Source: Candidatus Zhuqueibacterota bacterium (GTDB lineage Bacteria; Zhuqueibacterota; Zhuqueibacteria; Oceanimicrobiales; Oceanimicrobiaceae). Taken from it: a stretch of DNA of 32,147 bases. The notes below the pieces were generated by a model that worked only from the letters and a program-made list of their open reading frames with translations, did not search any database and had not been told where the DNA came from. The stretch covers positions 1 to 32,147 of the forward strand of contig JAJDAE010000200.1 in the NCBI GenBank assembly GCA_029262035.1, written 5' to 3'. The first letter of the stretch is position 1. The number at the start of each line of letters is the position of its first letter. Below are positions 16,317 to 23,106 of this stretch, piece by piece. A program made the position numbers and the translations under genes.

Positions 16317-17456
16317 ATGCATCTTAAAAACCAAATATTTCGAAACTATTTCACCTCAAACAAACAAAATGGTTTGTCGGAAATTTTCAGTAGATTTCTA
16401 TTTCTAAGTTTAGCACTATTTTTATCTTGTTCAACTCAGCCATCTAAACCTGAAAACATAATTCTTTTTATCGGAGACGGCATGGGGCTTTCACAAGTTA
16501 CAGCGGGGAGAATCGTAAAGGGCGAATTGAATCTCGACAAATTTCCTACATCCGGATTTGTAACCACCCACTCCTCAGACAATCTCATCACAGACTCCGC
16601 AGCCGCGATGACTGCAATGGCTACGGGCTATAAGTCCTACAACGGCGCTATTTCAGTCTCTCCAAATCGCGATACCCTCAAAACACTATTTGAATATGCC
16701 AAAGAAAAAGGAATGTCAATCGGACTGGTTGTAACCTGCACTGTGACTCATGCAACACCGGCGGCTTTAGTTTCACATGTGGACTCCCGGAATAAGCATA
16801 CTGAAATTGCCAAGCAAATCAGCGAAAATGATATTGATGTTCTTATGGGCGGCGGCAGATCATATTTTCTACCGGCAACTCATGACAGCAGCAAAAGAAA
16901 AGATGATTTGGATTTAATTGAAAAATTAAATCAAAAAATGAAAGTTGTTTACTCTACTGAAGAAATGTATAAAAATGAAAATACGCCGAAGCTGGCTGTA
17001 TTCCTGGCGAATGCCAACCCGCCAACCGCCACCAAAAGACCTTACGCTTTATCGGAACTTACAAGGGTAGCATTGAAGATTCTATCCCAAAATCCTAAAG
17101 GCTTCATTCTTCTGGTTGAAGGCTCTCAAATAGATTGGGGCGGCCATGATAATCTCCCAACTAAAATTATAAACGAAATGGTAGACTTTGATGATGCTAT
17201 TGGCACCGGGCTTGATTACTACAACAATAACCCGAACACTCTCATTGTTGTAACTGCCGACCATGAAACCGGCGGTTTTGCTATCCACGGCGGGTCAATT
17301 GCCGAACAAAAAGTTGACTCAACCAATTTTACCTGGACACATCATACCGCTACAATGGTTCCCATTTTCTCAAAGGGACCAGGCAAAAATGCTTTTAGCG
17401 GAATCATCGACAATACGGATATTGGCAAGACACTTAAAGATTACATCGTGAACTAA
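16317..17456 (+). CDS. Alkaline phosphatase (PhoA family), probably a lipoprotein
   Basis: From the ATG at 16317 the protein has 379 residues; a TTG at 16296 in frame would add seven residues without improving the signal. After a hydrophobic segment, LALFLSC followed by STQPSKP suggests lipid attachment at Cys, though the lipobox is loose. The alkaline phosphatase signatures are present in order: metal-binding FIGDGMG, the nucleophile Ser in TDSAAAMTAMATG, THATPAALVSHVDSR, metal-binding VEGSQIDWGGHDN, VVTADHETGGF and a final His in THHTATMVP. It hydrolyses phosphomonoesters in the periplasm or at the cell surface. It follows the secreted nuclease and would release phosphate from nucleotides freed by that enzyme. 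No PHO-box-like site was recognised upstream. Confidence 0.93.
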   Translation: MHLKNQIFRNYFTSNKQNGLSEIFSRFLFLSLALFLSCSTQPSKPENIILFIGDGMGLSQVTAGRIVKGELNLDKFPTSGFVTTHSSDNLITDSAAAMTAMATGYKSYNGAISVSPNRDTLKTLFEYAKEKGMSIGLVVTCTVTHATPAALVSHVDSRNKHTEIAKQISENDIDVLMGGGRSYFLPATHDSSKRKDDLDLIEKLNQKMKVVYSTEEMYKNENTPKLAVFLANANPPTATKRPYALSELTRVALKILSQNPKGFILLVEGSQIDWGGHDNLPTKIINEMVDFDDAIGTGLDYYNNNPNTLIVVTADHETGGFAIHGGSIAEQKVDSTNFTWTHHTATMVPIFSKGPGKNAFSGIIDNTDIGKTLKDYIVN

Positions 17457-17500
17457 AGTAAGAATAAAAGAGAATTGTCTTAAATTATCGATTGGTGGGA

Positions 17501-17558
17501 CAAAAAAAAGCAACTTAACTAACTCATGCAGATTTCAATGAATTAAAAAAGTTGCTTT
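17501..17558 (-). terminator. Terminator for the small unknown gene, between convergent genes
   Basis: AAAGCAACTT (17507-17516) pairs with AAGTTGCTTT (17549-17558). On the minus strand the stem is followed by a run of eight T, as expected for a terminator of the gene ending at 17582. On the plus strand the T-run is weak. The loop is long (32 bases). Confidence 0.65.
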
Positions 17559-17581
17559 CTAAGAACGGGGAACAAAAACAA

Positions 17582-17902
17582 TTAGACTATTTTAACAGCC
17601 GTGGTTTCATCAATTAATACTCGAGTAGCGGTGTCAGATTTACCGTTTAAAACATCCAAAATATTAAGTGCAAGAATTCGTGCTTGTTCTTCCGGAAGAT
17701 CGAGAATACAAGTATTGTAATTTGAATGGTTATCCCGTTGCATAATTTTTTTCAACTCCCCTTTGATAAAACACTTAATGTGTTCTTTTGAAGAAAAATC
17801 AGCAATATGTCCGTCTTTTGAGCGTTCGACAGTCAATTCATACTTGTTAATTTCGCTAATGTTGAAATGCTGACCTTCTTCCGAGTAGATGTGCACGTCC
17901 AT
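17582..17902 (-). CDS. Small soluble protein of unknown function
   Basis: 106 residues, starting MDVHIYSEEGQHFNISEINKYEL; I do not recognise the family. The gene looks real: GGAG lies about eight bases before the ATG, it ends just before a good terminator, and composition is ordinary (mixed alpha/beta, acidic, no signal or membrane segment). Two cysteines (CFIKGEL, NTCILDL) do not form a metal motif. The segment ILDLPEEQARILALNILDVLN looks like one amphipathic helix. It lies downstream of the fluoride channel and DUF190 genes on the same strand but 324 bases away, so it is probably transcribed separately. Confidence 0.6.
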   Translation of the reverse strand: MDVHIYSEEGQHFNISEINKYELTVERSKDGHIADFSSKEHIKCFIKGELKKIMQRDNHSNYNTCILDLPEEQARILALNILDVLNGKSDTATRVLIDETTAVKIV

Positions 17903-18226
17903 TGTGTTTCTCCTACCGTTAGATTACTAATCCAAGACAAAGGTGACTTTTAAGATAGAATAAAGTTGAAAAATACCAAAAGAAGTTTCCGTCATAAAAC
18001 TTAACTCTACCAAATTTTAAAAAATCATCCTAATTTTTCTAACCCCTGGAAATGGATTTTGTTCTGTAATTTAAAGAAAATATTCTTATTTTTAGCATTA
18101 TCGGCTAAATTTTAATCTTCCTAAATCGTGAAGAGTTATTCAAGACATTTCTGAACTTACACAATGGCGGTTTCTGCTAGAGCCGGGTATAAAGTTTCTT
18201 AATTTTAACAGGAATCAAAGCATATT
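17903..18226. other. AT-rich intergenic stretch
   Basis: 324 bases between the unknown small gene and the broken DUF190 gene, both on the minus strand. It presumably holds the promoter of the small gene. I see no open frame, convincing hairpin or repeat in it. Confidence 0.5.
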
Positions 18227-18562
18227 TCATGAACCCGATCGATATTTTATAACATTCACTTTTTCCATAGTAATTAATCCTTCTTTAACAGCCTCATCCA
18301 AAAAAGGCATGAGCAGATCAATTTTTTCACTTTGATCAACAATTTCGATGATAATAGGCATGTCTTCAGATAATCTTAGAATTTTAGCAGAATGCAGACG
18401 ACTCTGTGCTCCAAATCCCATAATGCCACGAATCACCGTTGCGCCGGCAAGGTTAAACTAACGTGCCTTTAGTACAATTTGTTCGTAAAGCAACTTACCT
18501 TTATACCGGTCCGTTTCACCAACAAAAATCCTAAGCAATATGCCTTTTTCTGGTAATTTCAT
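18227..18562 (-). pseudogene. DUF190 family gene interrupted by one in-frame TAG
   Basis: From an ATG at 18562 with GGAGG just upstream, the frame reads MKLPEKGILLRIFVGETDRY...EQIVLKAR, then a TAG at 18460-18458 (codon 35), then in the same frame FNLAGATVIRGIMGFGAQSRLHS...KVNVIKYRSGS to the normal stop. Apart from the stop, this is a complete, well conserved DUF190 protein of 111 codons; relatives usually have ARELGLAGAT, so a single codon (Glu-like GAG or similar) has become TAG with no frame change. DUF190 proteins accompany CrcB/FluC channels and are PII-like in fold. The C-terminal part could alternatively start at GTG 18436. Either a recent nonsense mutation, a sequencing error, or suppression or recoding. 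Confidence 0.85.
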
Positions 18563-18597
18563 GATGCCTCCGCTTGAATTTCTCCAAACTAAAGTCT

Positions 18598-18990
18598 TTA
18601 CCTAAACCCAACAACAAAGAACCGTGCTGAGACTACGCCTATAAAAACACAAACCAGTCCGGCTACAACACTGCCAATTATATTAAGCGCCGCATATCTG
18701 ATTTCACCATCCCGTAAAAGATTTAGGCTTTCGAGGCCAAAGGTAGAAAATGTTGTAAATGCACCCAACAACCCCACAAGTAAAAATATTCTCAGATTTT
18801 CAGATACAATCGTCGAGTCGAACAATTGCCATAAAAAACCAATGAGCAAGCAGCCTGTCAAATTAACTGTTAGCGTGCCAATCGGAAATATGGTTGCCAC
18901 ATATTTATGTGTAAGTCCGGCGATAGAATATCGCATTAATGCGCCAATCGCACCGCCGAGAGCAATCATCATCAATTTCATCACGTCCAA
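18598..18990 (-). CDS. crcB: FluC/CrcB fluoride ion channel
   Basis: 130 residues with four membrane helices and the family marks GGAIGALMRY (13-22), GTLTVNLTGC with the channel Asn, and GLLGAFTTFSTFGLE. It forms a dual-topology dimer exporting fluoride passively across the inner membrane. The start is probably the TTG at 18990, because AGGAG lies six bases upstream of it; the ATG at 18981 would be fifteen bases away. The DUF190 gene follows after 35 bases in the same direction, an arrangement seen widely. No crcB-type fluoride riboswitch was recognised in the 200 bases upstream. Confidence 0.92.
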   Translation of the reverse strand: MDVMKLMMIALGGAIGALMRYSIAGLTHKYVATIFPIGTLTVNLTGCLLIGFLWQLFDSTIVSENLRIFLLVGLLGAFTTFSTFGLESLNLLRDGEIRYAALNIIGSVVAGLVCVFIGVVSARFFVVGFR

Positions 18991-19152
18991 AAGACACTCC
19001 TTTTTCGGAATCTAACTTACCCGTTTACGAAAAATATACTAAATACACTTCACGTTTTCAATAATTTATCCAATAAAGTTCTCAAACCAAATTTTAAATT
19101 TTTATTTGAGATACGTTGTGATTGTATATCTTTGGTAAAATATCGGAACTTA

Positions 19153-19174
19153 TATAGGATAGGGGGGTATATTA
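19153..19174 (+). promoter_or_regulatory. Probable CsoR operator
   Basis: TATAGGATAGGGGGGTATAT is an AT-flanked G-tract (reverse strand ATACCCCCCTAT), closely resembling known CsoR operators. It lies about 40 bases before csoR and in the divergent region shared with crcB. It most likely overlaps the copper operon promoter, giving autorepression relieved by Cu(I). Confidence 0.72.
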
Positions 19175-19212
19175 TATTTAATGAAAAATAGACCCCAAAG
19201 AGAGATGTAATT

Positions 19213-19536
19213 ATGAGCAAAACCGATTCAAAAAATCATACCCATTCAGAGCATGAACATCGGAAAAGCCATCACTCTGAAAAAATCAAAACAAATCTTG
19301 TTTCCCGGTTAAATAGAATAGAAGGGCAAGTCCGCGGCGTAAAACGACTCATTGATGACGATACTTACTGTGATGATGTGCTCAACGTAATCGCTTCCAT
19401 TCAGTCCGCACTCAGCGGCGTGGGCGGCCTTTTGCTCGAATATCACATGAAAAGCTGCGTTGTTCAACAAATTAAGGAAGGCGATGAAACCGTTGTAGAT
19501 GAACTTATGAAAACCATACGCAAGTTGGCAAAATAA
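19213..19536 (+). CDS. csoR: CsoR-family copper-sensing repressor
   Basis: 107 residues. After a His-rich N-terminal tail (NHTHSEHEHRKSHH) the all-helical DUF156/CsoR core begins: LVSRLNRIEGQVRGVKRLIDDDTYC. The Cu(I) ligands are present with the exact spacing of characterised CsoR: Cys53, His78 and Cys82 (25 and 4 residues apart). It binds its operator as a tetramer in the absence of Cu(I) and is released on metal binding. The gene is followed by copZ after 17 bases and copA, forming one operon. The His-rich tail is an addition that may buffer metal. Confidence 0.94.
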   Translation: MSKTDSKNHTHSEHEHRKSHHSEKIKTNLVSRLNRIEGQVRGVKRLIDDDTYCDDVLNVIASIQSALSGVGGLLLEYHMKSCVVQQIKEGDETVVDELMKTIRKLAK

Positions 19537-19553
19537 TACAAAGGAGAAATATT

Positions 19554-19754
19554 ATGGAGTCTATCACCCTATCTGTTCAAGATATGTCTTGTAACCATTG
19601 TGTCAATGCAATTGAGACCGCCTTGCAAGACATCAAAGTCGATGGCAAAGCCGACCTTGAAAGTAAAACCGTTCAGGTAAATTTTGATGAAACTAAAGTA
19701 GACATCAGCGCTATTAAGGAAGCCATTACAGACCAGGGTTATAACGTTCAATAA
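19554..19754 (+). CDS. copZ: CopZ-like copper chaperone
   Basis: 66 residues, one heavy-metal-associated (ferredoxin-like) domain. The metal site is MSCNHC (Cys13, Cys16). AAAGGAGA lies about nine bases before the ATG. It is expected to bind Cu(I) in the cytoplasm and pass it to the CopA ATPase encoded 16 bases downstream, or to CsoR. The core matches the family with no missing parts. Confidence 0.94.
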   Translation: MESITLSVQDMSCNHCVNAIETALQDIKVDGKADLESKTVQVNFDETKVDISAIKEAITDQGYNVQ

Positions 19755-19770
19755 TGGGGAAAAGAAACCA

Positions 19771-21984
19771 ATGAAACCAAAGCAGGCGACACTGAGTCTT
19801 TCCGGTATGACTTGCGCTGTATGCGCAAACCGAATTGAAAAGGGATTGAACAATCTCTCCGGCGTAACAAAAGCCAATGTAAATTTTGCCCTTGAAACGG
19901 CTCAAGTTGAATATGTTCAATCCGAGATAGCGCTCCCCGGGATTATTAAAAAAGTAGAGGGACTCGGATATTCAGCAGCAGATAAAAAAAATAATACTGA
20001 TATCGAGGAAACTAAAAATAGCGAGATTAGAAATCTGAAAAAAAGATTCGCTTTTTCTGTTTTACTCTCCTTTCCACTCCTCTGGACTATGGCAAGTCAT
20101 TTTACGGTGCTATCTTTTATTTGGGTGCCGGCAATATTTTTAAATGCCTGGTTCCAGTTGGCCTTGGCGACTCCGGTACAATTCATTATCGGCTATCCTT
20201 TTTACATAGGCGCTTTTAAGGCGTTACGCAACAAGAGCGCTGACATGAATATCCTCGTTGCAATGGGCACTTCCGCTGCCTACTTTTACAGTATCTTTTT
20301 AACGGTACGCGGCATTGTTGGTACAGCGCAACATGTTCAGCTCTATTTCGAAACAAGCGCAGTCCTGATTACCTTAATAATCCTTGGCAGGCTGTTCGAG
20401 GCTCTGGCCAAAGGTCGAACCTCAACAGCGATTAAAGCACTCATGGGGCTAAAACCAAAAACAGCTCTCGTACTCAGGGATGGTATAGAAAAAAATATTC
20501 CGGTGGATGAAGTCTTGGTTGGAGATATCGTCCATGTAAAACCCGGAGAGAAAATTCCTGTGGACGGTGAGATTATTGACGGCGCTTCTGCTGTTGATGA
20601 ATCCATGCTAACGGGGGAAAGTATTCCGGTTGAGAAACGCGTGGGTGACAACGTTATTGGCGCCGGTTTAAACAAACTGGGTTTTGTTAAAATCCGCGCC
20701 ACCAAGGTCGGAAAGGACACTGCGCTTGCCCAAATTATCCGGATTGTGGAAGAGGCGCAAGGCTCCAAAGCCCCGATTCAACGCATTGCGGACAAAATTT
20801 CCGGTGTGTTCGTCCCGATTGTAGTGGGCATAGCAATTTTTACTTTTCTCGTTTGGTTTTTCATCATAGCCCCAAACCATTTTGCCGGCGCACTTGAAAA
20901 AGCCATTGCGGTGTTAGTCATTGCCTGCCCGTGTGCTTTGGGTCTGGCGACACCGACGTCAATAATGGCTGGTTCGGGAAGAGCTGCTGAGTTCGGAGTT
21001 CTTTTCAAAGGAGGAGAACACCTGGAGTCTGCACACTGCGTCGATACTATGGTTTTGGACAAGACCGGCACCCTGACTCGTGGAGAACCCCAATTAACAG
21101 ATATTCTTCCCGAAGGCATTGATGAAACAACATTCCTCAAGCTTATTGGGTCTGCTGAAAAAAACTCCGAACACCCGTTGGCCGAGGCTATTGTTAAGAG
21201 CGCTGTCAAAAATGGGGCAGAGTCGATAGAAGTAGACGAATTCGAATCCATTCCGGGACACGGAATCCGCGCCGTTGTTCAAGAAAAAGCTGTTCTGGTA
21301 GGCACTCTGAAATTATTATCTCGTTTTGGCGTTGCTATCAGCGAGGCGGCGTTGAAGGAAATGAGTGGTTTGGAAGAGAAAGGCAAAACCGTAATGCTGA
21401 CTGCGATTGATGGTAAATTTTCCGGAATGCTTGCAGTTGCTGATACGGTCAAGGTCACATCACTGCAGGCCGTTTCCCGTATTCGAGCGATGGGAATTGA
21501 GGTAGTAATGATCACTGGCGATAACGCCAAAACAGCGCAAGCTATCGCAAATGAAGTGGGAATTGACCATGTCCTGGCTGAAGTGCTGCCTAAAGGTAAA
21601 GCCGATCAGATTAAGAATTTGCAAGCTTCCGGCAAAATTGTCGCCATGGTTGGCGATGGCATCAATGATGCGCCTGCCCTGGCCGTGTCTGACATTGGAA
21701 TTGGGCTTGGCACAGGCACCGATGTAGCCATCGAAACATCGGATATCACCCTGATTCGGGGAGATTTGAACAGCATTGCAGATGCAATTATTATGAGTAG
21801 AAAAACCATGACCAACATCAAACAAAATCTTTTTTGGGCGCTGGCCTACAACAGCCTGGGTATACCCATCGCGGCTTTGGGATTTCTGGCTCCCTGGCTT
21901 GCCGGTGCTGCTATGGCCATGAGTTCTGTGTCGGTTGTATTAAATGCCTTACGCCTGCAACGCGTAAAAATTGGAGTGTCATAA
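19771..21984 (+). CDS. copA: Copper-exporting P1B-type ATPase
   Basis: 737 residues. One N-terminal metal-binding domain carries GMTCAVC (Cys15, Cys18). The pump motifs follow in order: TGES in the actuator domain, [10 protein letters not shown] in the membrane (about 386-395), DKTGTLT with the phosphorylated Asp (about 430), [15 protein letters not shown] and [11 protein letters not shown]. The last helices read YNSLGIPIA and [15 protein letters not shown], the P1B-1 signature for Cu(I)/Ag(I). It exports Cu(I) from cytoplasm to periplasm using ATP. Third gene of the csoR-copZ-copA operon. No clear terminator follows; 175 bases without a gene separate it from the convergent glycyl radical operon. 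Confidence 0.95.
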   Translation: MKPKQATLSLSGMTCAVCANRIEKGLNNLSGVTKANVNFALETAQVEYVQSEIALPGIIKKVEGLGYSAADKKNNTDIEETKNSEIRNLKKRFAFSVLLSFPLLWTMASHFTVLSFIWVPAIFLNAWFQLALATPVQFIIGYPFYIGAFKALRNKSADMNILVAMGTSAAYFYSIFLTVRGIVGTAQHVQLYFETSAVLITLIILGRLFEALAKGRTSTAIKALMGLKPKTALVLRDGIEKNIPVDEVLVGDIVHVKPGEKIPVDGEIIDGASAVDESMLTGESIPVEKRVGDNVIGAGLNKLGFVKIRATKVGKDTALAQIIRIVEEAQGSKAPIQRIADKISGVFVPIVVGIAIFTFLVWFFIIAPNHFAGALEKAIAVLVIACPCALGLATPTSIMAGSGRAAEFGVLFKGGEHLESAHCVDTMVLDKTGTLTRGEPQLTDILPEGIDETTFLKLIGSAEKNSEHPLAEAIVKSAVKNGAESIEVDEFESIPGHGIRAVVQEKAVLVGTLKLLSRFGVAISEAALKEMSGLEEKGKTVMLTAIDGKFSGMLAVADTVKVTSLQAVSRIRAMGIEVVMITGDNAKTAQAIANEVGIDHVLAEVLPKGKADQIKNLQASGKIVAMVGDGINDAPALAVSDIGIGLGTGTDVAIETSDITLIRGDLNSIADAIIMSRKTMTNIKQNLFWALAYNSLGIPIAALGFLAPWLAGAAMAMSSVSVVLNALRLQRVKIGVS

Positions 21985-22159
21985 AAATATAACGCATGGT
22001 TTAAACGGATGCAAGTGTTGCCAGGCACGTAAGCCCGTGGTTAATCCAATTTACCAGATTTACAGAACTCAGAAACAGCAAGCGGCTATTGCGGCCCGAC
22101 TTGAACCAAATGTTAGATGCTTTCCTGAGAGTACTTTTTCATTAATCTGATCCGTATTA

Positions 22160-23101
22160 TCAGTTGACTTTAGCTGGAATTCCGTAAGCCTCGAACTTTG
22201 CTACGATTTGCTTTTGCCTCTCTGCATCCGGCGAAACCATGCCGTTCGAATTATGCTCCTGACCCAGCTTATGGTGTTTATGATTTGCAATTTTGTGGTA
22301 GGGCAATAAATCGACTCTCTTTTTCTCACCTGCCAATGCACTTATAAAAACTGCGGTTTCCTCAATATTCTTATTGTCATCATTGATGTCTTTGATCAAA
22401 GGAATCCGGATTTGGATGTTCGCGCCAGATTCCGATAGAACTTTGAGATTATGGAGGATCATTTCATTGTTGACACCGGTGTATTGTTTGTGTTTTGTAG
22501 AGTCCATCATTTTGAGGTCATACAAAAATAGTTCAACTCTTTGAGCAACTTCCAGAAGTGTCTCGGTTTTCGCAAATCCGGTCGTATCTAAAGTTCGATG
22601 AATCCCTCTTTCTCCACAGGCATCCAGAAGCATGATCAAGAAATTCGGAAACATAAGAGGCTCGCCGCCTGAAAAAGTGACGCCCCCACCCGATTGATCA
22701 AAAAAGATAATTTCTTTTTCAATCACAGCCATTATGCTTTCGACATTCTCCCGGCGGCCCGACATTTCGGTGGCTTTAGCCGGGCAATTTTGGGCGCATG
22801 TGCCGCACACGATGCAGAGCTTTTTGTCGGTCACAATACCTTCCGGAGTTAAACTGCAAGCTTCCTCAGGGCATAATTCAACACACTGCCGGCAGCCTAT
22901 ACATTTTGCAACCGAATACATTTTTTCAACTTTGGGGGATCGACTTTCCGGATTGTGACACCAAACGCAGGACAGCGGACACCCTTTCAAAAAAATTGTA
23001 GTACGTATTCCCGGTCCATCGTTGATGGCGTATCGCTTAATATCAAAAACAATACCGGAGTACTTCTGGGAATCATCCACCATTTTGCCGGTCTTTGGCA
23101 T
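22160..23101 (-). CDS. Glycyl radical enzyme-activating enzyme (radical SAM)
   Basis: 313 residues. The radical SAM cluster motif is CPLSCVWC (Cys41, 45, 48). An inserted ferredoxin-like part supplies two more [4Fe-4S] sites: CIGCRQCVELCP (Cys67-77) and CIVCGTCAQNCP (Cys96-106), as in activases of dehydratase/decarboxylase-type glycyl radical enzymes, unlike the short activase of pyruvate formate-lyase. FSGGEPL is the SAM-binding GGE motif. It starts five bases after the stop of the glycyl radical enzyme gene and would install the glycyl radical on that enzyme, under anoxic conditions. The first ATG (23101) is used; a second at codon 7 is possible. Confidence 0.93.
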   Translation of the reverse strand: MPKTGKMVDDSQKYSGIVFDIKRYAINDGPGIRTTIFLKGCPLSCVWCHNPESRSPKVEKMYSVAKCIGCRQCVELCPEEACSLTPEGIVTDKKLCIVCGTCAQNCPAKATEMSGRRENVESIMAVIEKEIIFFDQSGGGVTFSGGEPLMFPNFLIMLLDACGERGIHRTLDTTGFAKTETLLEVAQRVELFLYDLKMMDSTKHKQYTGVNNEMILHNLKVLSESGANIQIRIPLIKDINDDNKNIEETAVFISALAGEKKRVDLLPYHKIANHKHHKLGQEHNSNGMVSPDAERQKQIVAKFEAYGIPAKVN

Positions 23102-23106
23102 ACGTT

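Noticed and set aside
18227-18436. Free-standing 69-residue protein starting at GTG 18436
   Set aside because: It is the C-terminal two thirds of DUF190, and the missing N-terminus with ribosome site lies directly upstream in the same frame before a TAG.
18991-19212. Fluoride riboswitch upstream of crcB
   Set aside because: The conserved riboswitch core was not recognisable in this AT-rich region by eye.
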